NCBI GenBank assembly: GCA_903827375.1
Contig: CAIKHZ010000224.1
Location: 1-42,619, forward strand
DNA: 42,619 nt
Source: Akkermansiaceae bacterium
Lineage (GTDB): Bacteria; Verrucomicrobiota; Verrucomicrobiia; Verrucomicrobiales; Akkermansiaceae
Direction of reading: 5' to 3'
Below, piece after piece: positions 31,680-39,975 of this stretch. Every line of letters starts with the position of its first letter. The first letter of the stretch is position 1. Both the position numbers and the translations under genes were made by a program. The notes beneath the pieces were generated by a model, which saw nothing but the letters and a program-made list of their open reading frames with translations, ran no database searches and was not told the origin of the DNA.

Positions 31680-32045
31680 ATGATCCAAATGAAAATGACA
31701 AATTCACGATTAGATAGCTTCATCGACAAAGTAAAAATAAACGTCTATAGTTTTGTTTGTGTTTCAATTGTAGTCTGTCTTGTGTTGGCAAATCATGAAG
31801 GCTTTGCACAACTCGGTATTGTGGTTGTGGTACTAGGGTCAGCATGCAATGTCTTTAATCAAAATACAAGATACCACCGCCTCAAAAATGCCATAGAGGA
31901 AAGAGGTTTTGATGAGAAATTATGTGCCGAATTTATGAGAAAACCATGTGGAAGAAATGTCGTAAGAACCGTATTGAAAAGAACGGGGCATTTTGATAGG
32001 TATCCTCATCTTCAAAAAAAATTCCCGCTGAAATCCTTCATATAG
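31680..32045 (+). CDS. Small membrane protein in an AT-rich patch
   Basis: 121 residues from the ATG at 31680; the same frame has a GTG six bases earlier and another ATG at 31689. Two hydrophobic segments (VYSFVCVSIVVCLVLA and LGIVVVVLGSACNVF) are followed by a basic tail (EFMRKPCGRNVVRTVLKRTGHFDRYPHLQKKFP). I do not recognise a named family. The region from about 31620 to 32050 is visibly richer in A and T, with AAA, ATA and TTT codons, than everything around it, which suggests acquisition from another source. The following 120 bases hold no gene. Confidence 0.55.
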   Translation: MIQMKMTNSRLDSFIDKVKINVYSFVCVSIVVCLVLANHEGFAQLGIVVVVLGSACNVFNQNTRYHRLKNAIEERGFDEKLCAEFMRKPCGRNVVRTVLKRTGHFDRYPHLQKKFPLKSFI

Positions 32046-32171
32046 TTCGAAGGAAAACTTGTCACCTGAACATTGATGGGTTAAGTCCCGACCAGGGGTG
32101 GGTTACAACAACTATTGATGAGAACACGCTTAGTGAGCATGTTTTGAATCAGGGAATAGCCAGCCTTGGTC

Positions 32172-32594
32172 CTACCGCTCTAGGACCAGAATTTGCGTCG
32201 GCTTGCCTGAACCATCCATCACCACCAGCAGCGGCAATCCACGGGCCGATTTGAGGAGGTCTTTCTGCTCCTGAGTGGCCCCCGAAGGAGATGGCAGTGG
32301 CTTGGAAATGGCTTCTTCCATTGTCTGGACCATGACGAAGTTTCTTGGTCGGGCGAGGGCCGACTGCTGGATGACGTTCTGCGGAAGGTCACCTCCCTTT
32401 GGAACAGAACGAATCAAAGGGAAGGTTTGCCAGCAGCACACGCCCAGAAGCGCGACGAGTGCGGCCTGCGCCATCCGGCGGCGATGCTGGGCGCGAAACT
32501 CCCGGGCGGCTTGTGCCGCCATCGTGGGCAGGTGTGCGGCATCGTCCATGAGCATTTCTCGGATTCGATCGGAAGGGTCAGAGTTCGGTTTCAT
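32172..32594 (-). CDS. Single-pass membrane protein paired with an ECF sigma factor, probable anti-sigma factor
   Basis: 140 residues. The start codon ATG at 32594 overlaps the TGA of the sigma gene (ATGA), the classic coupling of a sigma factor with its regulator. The N-terminal 40 residues are charged and helical (DRIREMLMDDAAHLPTMAAQAAREF), residues 41-58 form one membrane segment, and about 80 residues lie outside, ending in a beta strand pair (PLLVVMDGSGKPTQILVLER). This is the plan of an anti-sigma factor, though no zinc-binding anti-sigma motif is present. A TGGTCCTA/TAGGACCA stem (32167-32188) overlaps its end. The frame is open 162 codons further upstream, but that part lies inside the sigma gene and is rejected. 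Confidence 0.65.
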   Translation of the reverse strand: MKPNSDPSDRIREMLMDDAAHLPTMAAQAAREFRAQHRRRMAQAALVALLGVCCWQTFPLIRSVPKGGDLPQNVIQQSALARPRNFVMVQTMEEAISKPLPSPSGATQEQKDLLKSARGLPLLVVMDGSGKPTQILVLER

Positions 32595-33169
32595 TGGATG
32601 CGGAGGATGATTTCTCGCAGGCGTTCGCGCAGACGAGCGAGGCGGTTTTCGATGGCTTTGGGGGTTATGCCGAGGTCCGCAGCCAATTCCTGTGTGGACC
32701 AGCCATCGCAGTATTTGCGGCGCACCAGGGCGGCTTCGTCGCCGGGAAGTTTGCCCAACGCCTCCTCGACGAGGGCGGAAGCGGGTTGGGCGGCGGCAGG
32801 CCACTGCGCGTCCTCGGGGGCCTGGGCCGCACGCCAGTGGGCTAACTTTTCCAGCAGGGCCAGGCGGCGCGAGGCGTTGCGCCCATGGTCCACCGCCGCG
32901 CAGCGAACCACGCAACAAAGCCAGTTCCAAAAGTCCCCTTCGGCGGCGAAAGGGCGGACGTGACGCGCCACCCGCAAGTAGCCCTGCTGCACGATCTCGC
33001 TGGCGTTCGATGGATTGCCCGCGCGCTGAGAGGCATAGCGTAAGAGCGGCAAATAGTAGCGCTGGTGAAACCACCGCCACGCCTCCTCATCGCCTTGGGC
33101 CAGGCGGCGTGTCCAGCCTGTGAGCGCAGGCTCGACACGGCCATCGTTGATGCCGCTGTCCATGGTCAT
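32591..33169 (-). CDS. ECF-type RNA polymerase sigma factor
   Basis: 192 residues from ATG 33169 (another ATG at 33163). Region 2 (DEEAWRWFHQRYYLPLLRYASQR...ASEIVQQGYLRVARHVRPF, WNWLCCVVRCAAVDHGR) and region 4 with its helix-turn-helix (LPGDEAALVRRKYCDGWSTQELAADLGITPKAIENRLARLRERLREII) are clear, and there are no regions 1 or 3, as in ECF factors. It is the middle gene of a three-gene unit: a secreted protein 31 bases upstream and a coupled membrane protein downstream. A longer start at 33271 would overlap the upstream gene and is less likely. Confidence 0.88.
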   Translation of the reverse strand: MTMDSGINDGRVEPALTGWTRRLAQGDEEAWRWFHQRYYLPLLRYASQRAGNPSNASEIVQQGYLRVARHVRPFAAEGDFWNWLCCVVRCAAVDHGRNASRRLALLEKLAHWRAAQAPEDAQWPAAAQPASALVEEALGKLPGDEAALVRRKYCDGWSTQELAADLGITPKAIENRLARLRERLREIILRIQ

Positions 33170-33200
33170 CAGGAGATCAGACTCCGGCGCAATGGTAGAA

Positions 33201-33944
33201 TCATTTCCCACTGTTGGCTTCTTTGACCGGCTCCGCTGCGGTTTGCTCCGCAGCCTTGATGAGGCTTTCAAGTCCGGAGATGCCCTCTTCGGTCCCGACC
33301 AGCACGACGACTCGTTGCTCCTTAAGCGGCAGGATTTGGGCGCTCATGAGCGGCATCGAGTTCTCAAGCTTCTCCAAATAGGCGAAGGTATCCGCAACTT
33401 GCCTCTGCACTGTTTCGGCTTCTTTGAGGAAACGCGAAAGCGTGTCCTCGTTCGCGAAGAGATGCGGGGCCGCCACGGCACGCATCTTGACCTTTTGGGA
33501 CAAGACCTCCTGGGAGGGCCGGGCAACCCGCCAGATGTTCCCGGGCAGGCCGGCACTGCGCTCCACCACTTCGACGGTGAGCGCGCCTTGACTGAGGAAA
33601 GCAACGGACCTCGCCAGTTCGGTCAACGTCATATCGCGCATCTGAAACGCACGCAAATTCACCCCTTCAGCCGAAGAGCTGATGAGGAAGTTGTCGTTGG
33701 TAAAGGCATTCATCCAGACTCGCTTCAAGGCGCTCACGGATCCGCCCTCGAAATTCATGCTGTAAAGGTTGCCACTCTTTTCGCTGCCCACCGACCAGGC
33801 TTTGGCAGGCGGCTGCTCCTCCGCTTGGGCGTGGGCGGTGGGGACGAGGATCAGCGCGGCCAGCAGAGCCGCACACCTTGTTTTCAACCCGCAGGAATCG
33901 CCGCTCCGGGAGGAGCCAGCCATTGTGTTTCGTTGCATGTTCAT
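33201..33944 (-). CDS. Secreted protein of the sigma-factor operon, STN-like domain by pattern
   Basis: 247 residues from ATG 33944, chosen because GGAA lies seven bases upstream; the frame is open to 33983. The signal peptide ends near AHA/QA (residue 39). Residues about 65-140 (GGSVSALKRVWMNAF...NLRAFQMRDMTLTELARSVAFLSQGALTVEVVE...GNIWRVAR) follow the plan of the STN/secretin N-terminal domain, where a short beta-alpha-beta unit ends in a readout strand. The rest is mainly helical (EDTLSRFLKEAETVQRQVADTFAYLEKLE). STN domains occur in secretins and in TonB-dependent receptors that signal to sigma factors, so it may sense a signal for the sigma factor that follows. This is inference; no secretin pore domain is present. 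Confidence 0.6.
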   Translation of the reverse strand: MNMQRNTMAGSSRSGDSCGLKTRCAALLAALILVPTAHAQAEEQPPAKAWSVGSEKSGNLYSMNFEGGSVSALKRVWMNAFTNDNFLISSSAEGVNLRAFQMRDMTLTELARSVAFLSQGALTVEVVERSAGLPGNIWRVARPSQEVLSQKVKMRAVAAPHLFANEDTLSRFLKEAETVQRQVADTFAYLEKLENSMPLMSAQILPLKEQRVVVLVGTEEGISGLESLIKAAEQTAAEPVKEANSGK

Positions 33945-34005
33945 ATTGTATTTCCAGTATTCGTTTTTTGTTTTTTTAATCAACGTTCGCTAATCGCAGG
34001 CTCTC

Positions 34006-34021
34006 TGTGATTGCGTTCACA
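34006..34021. promoter_or_regulatory. CRP/FNR-type palindromic site
   Basis: TGTGA-TTGCGT-TCACA is a perfect match to the TGTGA-N6-TCACA consensus of CRP-type regulators. It lies 62 bases upstream of the start of the sigma-operon secreted protein and is placed to act on that promoter; the recG 3' end is 140 bases away on its other side. Confidence 0.55.
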
Positions 34022-34160
34022 AGGTAAACGCCTGCCACGCGGATCACCCCTCGAAATAGTGGAATTTTCTGCAAATCAGCCTAGCCATGCGTCAGAACTT
34101 CAGAGAACGCGGTTGACTCAATGAACCAGTCCTCGCATTCAAAGCCGTCGTCATTTCGGC

Positions 34161-36194
34161 TCACGCCGCACCGGGGTGAACGTCGTTCCCGCTGGGCTCT
34201 TGAATGAGCGAACGCAGGTGGCGTTGCGATGCTATTAGATCGGGATCAGCGGCAATGACGGCATCTGCCAAGGCACGGGCTTCGCGCAGCAGCGCCGTGT
34301 CAGCCAGGAACTCGCTGAAGCGCAGGTCCGCCAAGCCGCTCTGGGCGGTTCCTAACACGTCGCCTGGGCCGCGCAAGCGCAGGTCGGCCTCGGCGATTTC
34401 GAAGCCATCGGCGGTGTGCTCGAGGATTTTGAGTTTTTCGAGGCCGTCGGGGTTTTTGCCATCGGTTAGAAGGATGCACCAACCCTTGTGAGCGCCACGG
34501 CCGATGCGGCCGCGGAGTTGATGGATTTGAGCCAGGCCAAAGCGCTCGGCATGATGCAAAATCATAACGCTGGCATTGGCTACATCCACGCCCACCTCGA
34601 TGACGGTGGTTGCGACGAGCGCGGAGATTTCGCCGGAGCGGAAGCGGTTCATCACGGCTTCTTTGTCCTCGGGCTTGAGCTTGCCGTGAACCAGTCCGAC
34701 CTGGCAACCCAGGAGTCGCTTCTGCCATTTGGCATAAGCCTTGATGGCCGATTCCGCATTGAGCGATTCACTTTCCTCGACGAGTGGATAGACGAGATAT
34801 ACCTGGCGGCCCTCCGCAATCTGTTGCTTGATGAACTTTGTGACATCCGTCTGCTTGGGGGCTATGCGCACAGCGGTGACAATTTTGCCCCGGCCGGGTG
34901 GTTTCTCGTCTAACACCGATACGTCGAGATCGCCGTACGCGGTCATGGTCAAGGTGCGCGGAATGGGTGTGGCAGTCATGACCAGCACATCCGGCAACAC
35001 CCCCTGATTGATGAGCGCGGCCCGCTGGACAACCCCGAATTTGTGCTGTTCATCGATAACGACCAAGCCGAGATCTCGGAAGGCGACGGAGTCGTAGAGC
35101 AAGGCATGGGTGCCGATGATGATCTGTGCATCGCCGGATTGCCGGACCTGGATGGATTCATTGCGGTTGGCTGTGCGCAGGGCAATGCCCAAGCCTAACG
35201 GCTCCAGCCAGCGTCGGAACGTCAGGTAGTGTTGTTCGGCAAGAATCTGGGTGGGGGCCATGAGTGCGGCCTGACAGCCGGAGTCGATGGCTAACAGCAT
35301 GGCCGCGATTGCTACGAACGTCTTGCCGGACCCCACATCCCCCTGCAACAAACGGTGCATCGGCCGCGCCTCCCGCATGTCCACCACAATTTCCTTGATC
35401 GAACGCTTCTGGGCATGCGTTAGATCAAACGGCAGACTGGCGTAAAACCGCTTGAGCAGGCTGGTGCGGGTGCCAAGCACACGGCCCGGACGCTCATGAT
35501 AGCGGGCACGGCGCCATACGACGTTGAGTTGCAACACGAAAAATTCCTCGAGAGCGAAGCGGCGGCGGGCTGCCTGTGCCAGCTCGAGGGTTGTGGGAAA
35601 GTGCAACTCGCACAGCGCCTGATACCTAGGAGTGGCGGGTTGCACGTCGCAGATAGACGCCAGGGTGGCAGGATCAGTTTGCTGCAAGACCAGGTGGATA
35701 ATCTCGCGCAGACGGCGCTGCGCCAAGCCGGTAATATTTCTGTAAATAGGCACGATTCGATCGAGGTGAATGGGTGCCGGGGTGTCTTCTTCGCGCAGAA
35801 CTTCAAACTCCGGGTGCTCAATAACCAAGCGCCCGTTGCTATCCTTGACCTTGCCATAAAGAATCACTTCGTGACCGGTGGCTAGCAATTTGTGGATAAA
35901 CGGCATGTTGTACCAGCGACAGGTGACTTTACCACTGCCGAAGACCCCGCCGGACCCGTCCATCACAATGGCTTCGTAAAACCGCCGGCCTTGTCCGAAC
36001 CCGCGCAGCGCGGCATCAATGACGGTGCCGCGCAGACACACGGGCAGCCCCGAGGCTTGGTTGGGAAACGCGTCGAAACGCCGCCTGTCCTCATATCGGC
36101 GTGGCAAATGCCCAAGCACAGCTGCCGGGGTTGCCAGCCCGGCAGCGGCCAGCGCGGCAATATCCTTGGGCGGCAGAAGGGCGAACGAGTCCAT
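34161..36194 (-). CDS. recG: ATP-dependent DNA helicase RecG
   Basis: 677 residues from ATG 36194. RecG reverses stalled replication forks and branch-migrates Holliday junctions. The N-terminal wedge/OB domain (PRRYEDRR, LRGTVIDAALRGF) precedes the helicase core: Walker A LLQGDVGSGKT, motif II VVIDEQHKFGV, motif III MTATPIPRTL, and the C-terminal RecA-like half with VHGKLKPEDKEAVM, TTVIEVGVDVANA and HQLRGRIGRGAHKGWC. The TRG region ADLRLRGPGDVLGTAQSG follows. The frame is open another 78 codons, but the extension has no family character and would cover the recA promoter, so the internal start is preferred. It is divergent from recA. Confidence 0.95.
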   Translation of the reverse strand: MDSFALLPPKDIAALAAAGLATPAAVLGHLPRRYEDRRRFDAFPNQASGLPVCLRGTVIDAALRGFGQGRRFYEAIVMDGSGGVFGSGKVTCRWYNMPFIHKLLATGHEVILYGKVKDSNGRLVIEHPEFEVLREEDTPAPIHLDRIVPIYRNITGLAQRRLREIIHLVLQQTDPATLASICDVQPATPRYQALCELHFPTTLELAQAARRRFALEEFFVLQLNVVWRRARYHERPGRVLGTRTSLLKRFYASLPFDLTHAQKRSIKEIVVDMREARPMHRLLQGDVGSGKTFVAIAAMLLAIDSGCQAALMAPTQILAEQHYLTFRRWLEPLGLGIALRTANRNESIQVRQSGDAQIIIGTHALLYDSVAFRDLGLVVIDEQHKFGVVQRAALINQGVLPDVLVMTATPIPRTLTMTAYGDLDVSVLDEKPPGRGKIVTAVRIAPKQTDVTKFIKQQIAEGRQVYLVYPLVEESESLNAESAIKAYAKWQKRLLGCQVGLVHGKLKPEDKEAVMNRFRSGEISALVATTVIEVGVDVANASVMILHHAERFGLAQIHQLRGRIGRGAHKGWCILLTDGKNPDGLEKLKILEHTADGFEIAEADLRLRGPGDVLGTAQSGLADLRFSEFLADTALLREARALADAVIAADPDLIASQRHLRSLIQEPSGNDVHPGAA

Positions 36195-36309
36195 GGCGTC
36201 ATGAGCGGAGATCACCCGCCAAGACTGGGGTCTCCAACCCTCTTTTTCAAGCCGCCTCCTCCTACCCACCCCTAGAAACTCATACCCCCTTTTTAAAAAT
36301 TCACTTTTT

Positions 36310-36323
36310 TGTTCGAGCGAACA
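36310..36323. promoter_or_regulatory. LexA operator in front of recA
   Basis: TGTTC-GAGC-GAACA is a perfect palindrome and matches the TGTTC-N4-GAACA LexA motif reported for Verrucomicrobiota. It sits about 30 bases upstream of a perfect -10 (TATAAT, 36354-36359), covering or flanking the -35 region, where LexA would block recA and perhaps the divergent recG promoter. Confidence 0.85.
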
Positions 36324-36353
36324 TCTTTTTTCTTGTATTCGGGTGATTTTCGG

Positions 36354-36359
36354 TATAAT
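36354..36359 (+). promoter_or_regulatory. recA -10 element
   Basis: A perfect TATAAT, 24 bases before the recA ATG. No good -35 hexamer is seen; TCTTGT (36331-36336) has the right spacing of 17 bases. Confidence 0.7.
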
Positions 36360-36383
36360 CATCCGCAACCCCCAATCACTGCC

Positions 36384-37427
36384 ATGGCCGCCAAACAAAC
36401 ATCCGAAGAATCCGCCGCTGAAAAACACGCCGAAGCCCGCAAGCGCAACCTAGACCTTGCCATCGCCTCCATCCAAAAGGAATTTGGCGAAGCCGCCATC
36501 ATGCGCATGGGCGACGGCCACCGCGTCGATGTGGACGTCATCCCCACCGGCAATTTGCTCATCGATCGCGCCTTGGGCGTCGGCGGCTTTCCACGTGGCC
36601 GCATGGTCGAGGTCTTCGGCCCCGAATCGTCCGGCAAAACCACCCTCACCCTCACCGTCATCGCGCAGGCCCAGAAGCGCGGTGGCATCGCCGCCTTTAT
36701 CGATGTCGAGCACGCCCTAGACCCGCAGTACGCCAAAAAACTCGGCGTCAATATGGATGACCTGTTGGTTTCCCAGCCGTCATCCGGCGAAGAGGCCCTG
36801 CAAATCTGCGAGGCACTGGTGCGCTCCAATGCCATCGATGTCATCGTCCTCGACTCAGTCGCCGCGCTCGTCACCAAACAGGAACTCGATGGCGAAATCG
36901 GCGATTCAACCGTCGGCGCCCAGGCTCGCTTGATGAGTGCCGCGATGCGCAAGCTCACGGCACTCATTTCCAAGGCCCGCACCGTGTGCATCTTCACCAA
37001 TCAGATCCGGGAGAAAATCGGCGTCATGTTTGGTAACCCGGAAACCACTCCCGGCGGCCGCGCCCTCAAGTTCTTTTCCTCGCTGCGCATCGACATCCGG
37101 CGCATCGGCCAGATCAAAGCCACCGACGGAACCGTCACCGGCAACCGCACCAAGGTGAAAATCGTCAAAAACAAGGTGGCACCACCCTTCACCGAAGCTG
37201 AATTCGACATCATGTACAACGAAGGAATCTCTTCCACCGGCTCGTTGCTCGACTTGGCCTTGGAAATGGAAATCGTCCAAAAGCGCGGCTCATGGTTCAG
37301 CCACAACGGCACCCAGCTCGCCCAAGGCCGAGACGCCGCCAAGGAACTCCTCAAAGGCGATCCCGTCCTCTATGCCGAGATAGAAACCAAGGTCAAAGAA
37401 CAGCTCGAATCCAAGAAGAAAAACTGA
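36384..37427 (+). CDS. recA: Recombinase RecA
   Basis: 347 residues from ATG 36384; the frame is open 75 bases further but would start within the operator. RecA forms filaments on single-stranded DNA, drives strand exchange and triggers LexA self-cleavage. Seen: Walker [31 protein letters not shown], Walker [12 protein letters not shown], loop L1 region [50 protein letters not shown] and the C-terminal part [21 protein letters not shown]. The protein is complete. The LexA box and TATAAT upstream show SOS control. Confidence 0.98.
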   Translation: MAAKQTSEESAAEKHAEARKRNLDLAIASIQKEFGEAAIMRMGDGHRVDVDVIPTGNLLIDRALGVGGFPRGRMVEVFGPESSGKTTLTLTVIAQAQKRGGIAAFIDVEHALDPQYAKKLGVNMDDLLVSQPSSGEEALQICEALVRSNAIDVIVLDSVAALVTKQELDGEIGDSTVGAQARLMSAAMRKLTALISKARTVCIFTNQIREKIGVMFGNPETTPGGRALKFFSSLRIDIRRIGQIKATDGTVTGNRTKVKIVKNKVAPPFTEAEFDIMYNEGISSTGSLLDLALEMEIVQKRGSWFSHNGTQLAQGRDAAKELLKGDPVLYAEIETKVKEQLESKKKN

Positions 37428-37496
37428 CCCTTCTGGCTACCCTTCTAAGTAACTTGCTAGACATCTATTCACGCCGACACACAGGAAACCAACAAG

Positions 37497-37759
37497 CTTG
37501 CTCAGTCGCGTAGCTGGTATGGCTGGCGTAGCTGCTGCGTCTCGCGGCAGGCCGTGACAGCGTGCCTCCGGCCGCAGTGCCCATGAGTGGTGAAATAAGC
37601 GCAAGATAAGTCTCGCCGCATGAGCAGCCGCTTGGTTCGCGCCGCGAGACGCGGCACGCACGGCTTGCCGCCGGAGGCACGCATCCACATGGCCAAACCC
37701 GCCGCCTTCGGTACTGAGGAAGCGTCAACAGACCTAGTTGACAACGCACTTGCTCAGTC
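37497..37759. repeat. 11-base direct repeats bracketing the recA 3' gap
   Basis: CTTGCTCAGTC occurs at 37497-37507 and again at 37749-37759, the second copy covering the stop codon of the minus-strand gene that ends at 37754. They bracket about 240 bases that contain the GC-rich inverted repeats. They could be a target duplication from insertion of a small non-coding element, or a local duplication; no terminal inverted repeats adjoin them. Confidence 0.4.
37537..37682. repeat. GC-rich palindromic repeat element between recA and the terpene-cyclase-fold gene
   Basis: Two exact inverted pairs: GCGTCTCGCGGC (37537-37548) with GCCGCGAGACGC (37641-37652), and GCGTGCCTCCGGC (37560-37572) with GCCGGAGGCACGC (37670-37682). 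The order is A-B-A'-B', so both pairs cannot form one simple nested hairpin. The right half also contains the local palindrome GCCGCG-AGA-CGCGGC. This is the look of a REP/BIME-type dispersed intergenic element. The rest of the 326-base gap 37428-37753 holds no gene. Confidence 0.6.
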
Positions 37760-39301
37760 CACCCATGTTGGGGTGCCGCCAGTGCTGAGGAAGCGGTAAT
37801 AGACTTCGAGCATCAGAGTGCATAAGCAAGTGCGATAGGTCTTGTCACTAACAAACCCCGGAGCGGCGGCACGCAGTTTTTGACCTCCGCCAGGGACTTT
37901 CCATGATCCATCGGCATCTTGGTTGTTGAGTAGTTGGTCACGGAACATCGCGTTGTACTGCTTCCAGTCATTGCCGCCGCGCTGCATCATTGCCTGCGAT
38001 TCGTAATAGTGGCCATAAAGGTCACAGTTGGGACCATTGTAGTCGAACCGGGAGTTATCGGTCAGGTATTTGGCGGCGCGGCGGACCACGGAGGTATCGG
38101 CCTTGCCCCACATCTGGTTGCAAAGCATGCCGACACCGGTGAGGGAGAAATAATCCGCGACCCCGGAGGTCGGGCCGGAGTAACCGAAGCCGCCGTTGAC
38201 GTTCTGGCAGGTGGCGAGATATTTGAGTCCCTTGTTGACGCCCGCCATCATGCCTTTGAATTTGATGCCGGTGTGGCTGCAGGCTTTCAAGGCCTGGAGT
38301 TGCCAACCGGCAACAGACACATCGGTGTGGCCGTCGGTTTTGGCATAGGCATATGCCCAGCCGCCGCTAACGTGCTGGTGATCGAGAATATATTGGCCGG
38401 CTTTGGTCGTGACCTCATCCAGGTAAGGGAAGGGTTGTTTGATTTCCTTGCAGAAGACCAAAGCTTCCGCCAACGCGTAGGTGGCGATGGCATGTTCGTA
38501 GGACCAGTGATTGGCGGTGAAATTGTCGGCGATCCGTCCGTCGTTCTTCATGCCGATTTCAACCAGGTAAGCGATTCCGTTCAGGCAGGATTCGCCGAAC
38601 TCATCAGAGGCCGGGGTTTCGCAATGACCGAAGTAGGCGAGCAGCGCCAGCCCGGTCATGGCCACCGAACTCTGGCCGCTCCAGGAACCATCCGAGTTCT
38701 GATTGGCCTTGAGCCAGCGCAGGCCCTTGACCACGGCATCTTCACAGGCAAGAGTGCCGCCATTGTTACTGATGCGGCTGAGACGGTCGCCCTTGGCACA
38801 ACGCTTCTGCCAATCGATGGGCAACGGACCAAAAAAGCGCGGCCCCTTGATCGAACCGGGGCCTGCACCGGGGCCCTTGCCCGGACCGAACCCAAGACCC
38901 TCACCCAAGCTGCCCATTCCGCTGGGGTTGCCACCGCCGCCGGGAGAGACCAGCGGGGATATCGGGCCGAGGTGATCGCTTTGCTCAGGAAGGACGTAAG
39001 ACGCGAACGCATTGGCTGATACCACACGCCGGCCCTGACTGTTGGGAATGAGGTTTCTCATGGCTCTTTCGTGGCGTGCGAGTTCCGCTCCGCGGGGGCC
39101 GCCACCGCCTCCGCTCGGGATAACCGGTTCCATGATCGCCTCAGGCTGGTTGACGATTTGAAATATCCAGAAGGCACCGATGGCAAGGACGAGCATATGC
39201 AAAACAATGGCGATGCTGAGGGAGCGGCCGCCAAATCTGTCCCAGAGCGTCGATGGCGGGGACTGATGAGTCACGGGTTCGGTATCGATGGGCATGTTCA
39301 T
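37754..39301 (-). CDS. Membrane-anchored protein with terpene-cyclase/prenyltransferase-type repeats
   Basis: 515 residues from ATG 39301; a TTG at 39355 would overlap exbD. One membrane segment lies near the N terminus (SLSIAIVLHMLVLAIGAFWIF), followed by a Gly/Pro-rich linker (GGGGGPRG, GFGPGKGPGAGPGS). The C-terminal 330 residues are an alpha/alpha toroid built from repeats with the prenyltransferase/squalene-cyclase signature (VKGLRWLKANQNSDGSWSG, YILDHQHVSGGWAYAY, LKYLATCQNVNGGFGYSG, QLLNNQDADGSWKVPGG). The DxDD motif of hopene cyclases is not seen, so it is probably not a cyclase. Next to exbD, its short cytoplasmic tail, single membrane helix and periplasmic domain recall TonB-like partners of ExbBD motors. 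The function is unknown. Confidence 0.75.
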   Translation of the reverse strand: MNMPIDTEPVTHQSPPSTLWDRFGGRSLSIAIVLHMLVLAIGAFWIFQIVNQPEAIMEPVIPSGGGGGPRGAELARHERAMRNLIPNSQGRRVVSANAFASYVLPEQSDHLGPISPLVSPGGGGNPSGMGSLGEGLGFGPGKGPGAGPGSIKGPRFFGPLPIDWQKRCAKGDRLSRISNNGGTLACEDAVVKGLRWLKANQNSDGSWSGQSSVAMTGLALLAYFGHCETPASDEFGESCLNGIAYLVEIGMKNDGRIADNFTANHWSYEHAIATYALAEALVFCKEIKQPFPYLDEVTTKAGQYILDHQHVSGGWAYAYAKTDGHTDVSVAGWQLQALKACSHTGIKFKGMMAGVNKGLKYLATCQNVNGGFGYSGPTSGVADYFSLTGVGMLCNQMWGKADTSVVRRAAKYLTDNSRFDYNGPNCDLYGHYYESQAMMQRGGNDWKQYNAMFRDQLLNNQDADGSWKVPGGGQKLRAAAPGFVSDKTYRTCLCTLMLEVYYRFLSTGGTPTWVD

Positions 39302-39341
39302 GTTGGGTTGTTTGTTGGGTTGGGGTTGTTTCGGAATGGAA

Positions 39342-39788
39342 TCAATCGGGGTCAACGGCTTGGAAGGTCACGTTGTGGATCTGGGTGCGGGTGAGGACGT
39401 CTAGGGTATCGATGACCCGCTCGTAACGGGCACCCTCGGCGGCGTAGATGCACACCATCAATTCGGCTTTCGCGGCGAGGCTGTTGTCGCGGAGTTGGGG
39501 TAGATTGTTAGCCAACTCAGGCAGCGCCTTGCTGGTGGGCGAGTCAAGCGCCTCGTCATTGAGCAACACTTGGCCGTCGTCGTCGATGCGGATGGCAATT
39601 TCGTCGGGCAACGAAGTGGGCGAGCCACAGTCCACTGGCAGTTTGGTGATGAGGGTTTTTTCAATCTGGACGCTGCCGGCCAGCACCATGAAAAAGAGCA
39701 TGATGACGAACACCACATCGACCATGGGTGCGATTTGGAAACCGAGGTTGACGGCGGCGGAGGCTCTGCGAGTGGAGTGTGTTTTCAT
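39342..39788 (-). CDS. ExbD/TolR family proton-channel accessory protein
   Basis: 148 residues. One membrane helix (APMVDVVFVIMLFFMVLAG, with the conserved membrane Asp) and a periplasmic domain (IAIRIDDDGQVLLNDEAL...YERVIDTLDVLTRTQIHNVTFQAVDPD). ExbD works with ExbB, using the proton gradient to move a TonB- or TolA-like protein. No ExbB gene is in the window: upstream on this strand lie 187 bases without a gene and then the oppositely oriented holA. The gene overlaps or abuts the terpene-cyclase-fold gene downstream, with which it probably forms an operon. Confidence 0.85.
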   Translation of the reverse strand: MKTHSTRRASAAVNLGFQIAPMVDVVFVIMLFFMVLAGSVQIEKTLITKLPVDCGSPTSLPDEIAIRIDDDGQVLLNDEALDSPTSKALPELANNLPQLRDNSLAAKAELMVCIYAAEGARYERVIDTLDVLTRTQIHNVTFQAVDPD

Positions 39789-39975
39789 TAGAGGGCTTTC
39801 TTGATGTTGATGGATTCACAGACTGAAAGTTCGGGAAAACCGCCAAATTGGCAGTGCGACTCATTGGGTTATTGATTGGTAGTATCTATAGCTGATTGGG
39901 CCACTTTACCAAGAACAATTTTCCAAAAATTTTTATTAGGTGACGAGGTTCCTTGAAACGCAAAAGGGGTTGCGA

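Noticed and set aside
32595-33080. Long N-terminal extension of the probable anti-sigma gene
   Set aside because: It lies inside the sigma-factor gene in another frame; the ATGA overlap at 32591-32594 gives a natural start.
34162-36428. Longer RecG start at 36428
   Set aside because: The 78 added residues are not RecG-like and would cover the LexA box and recA promoter.
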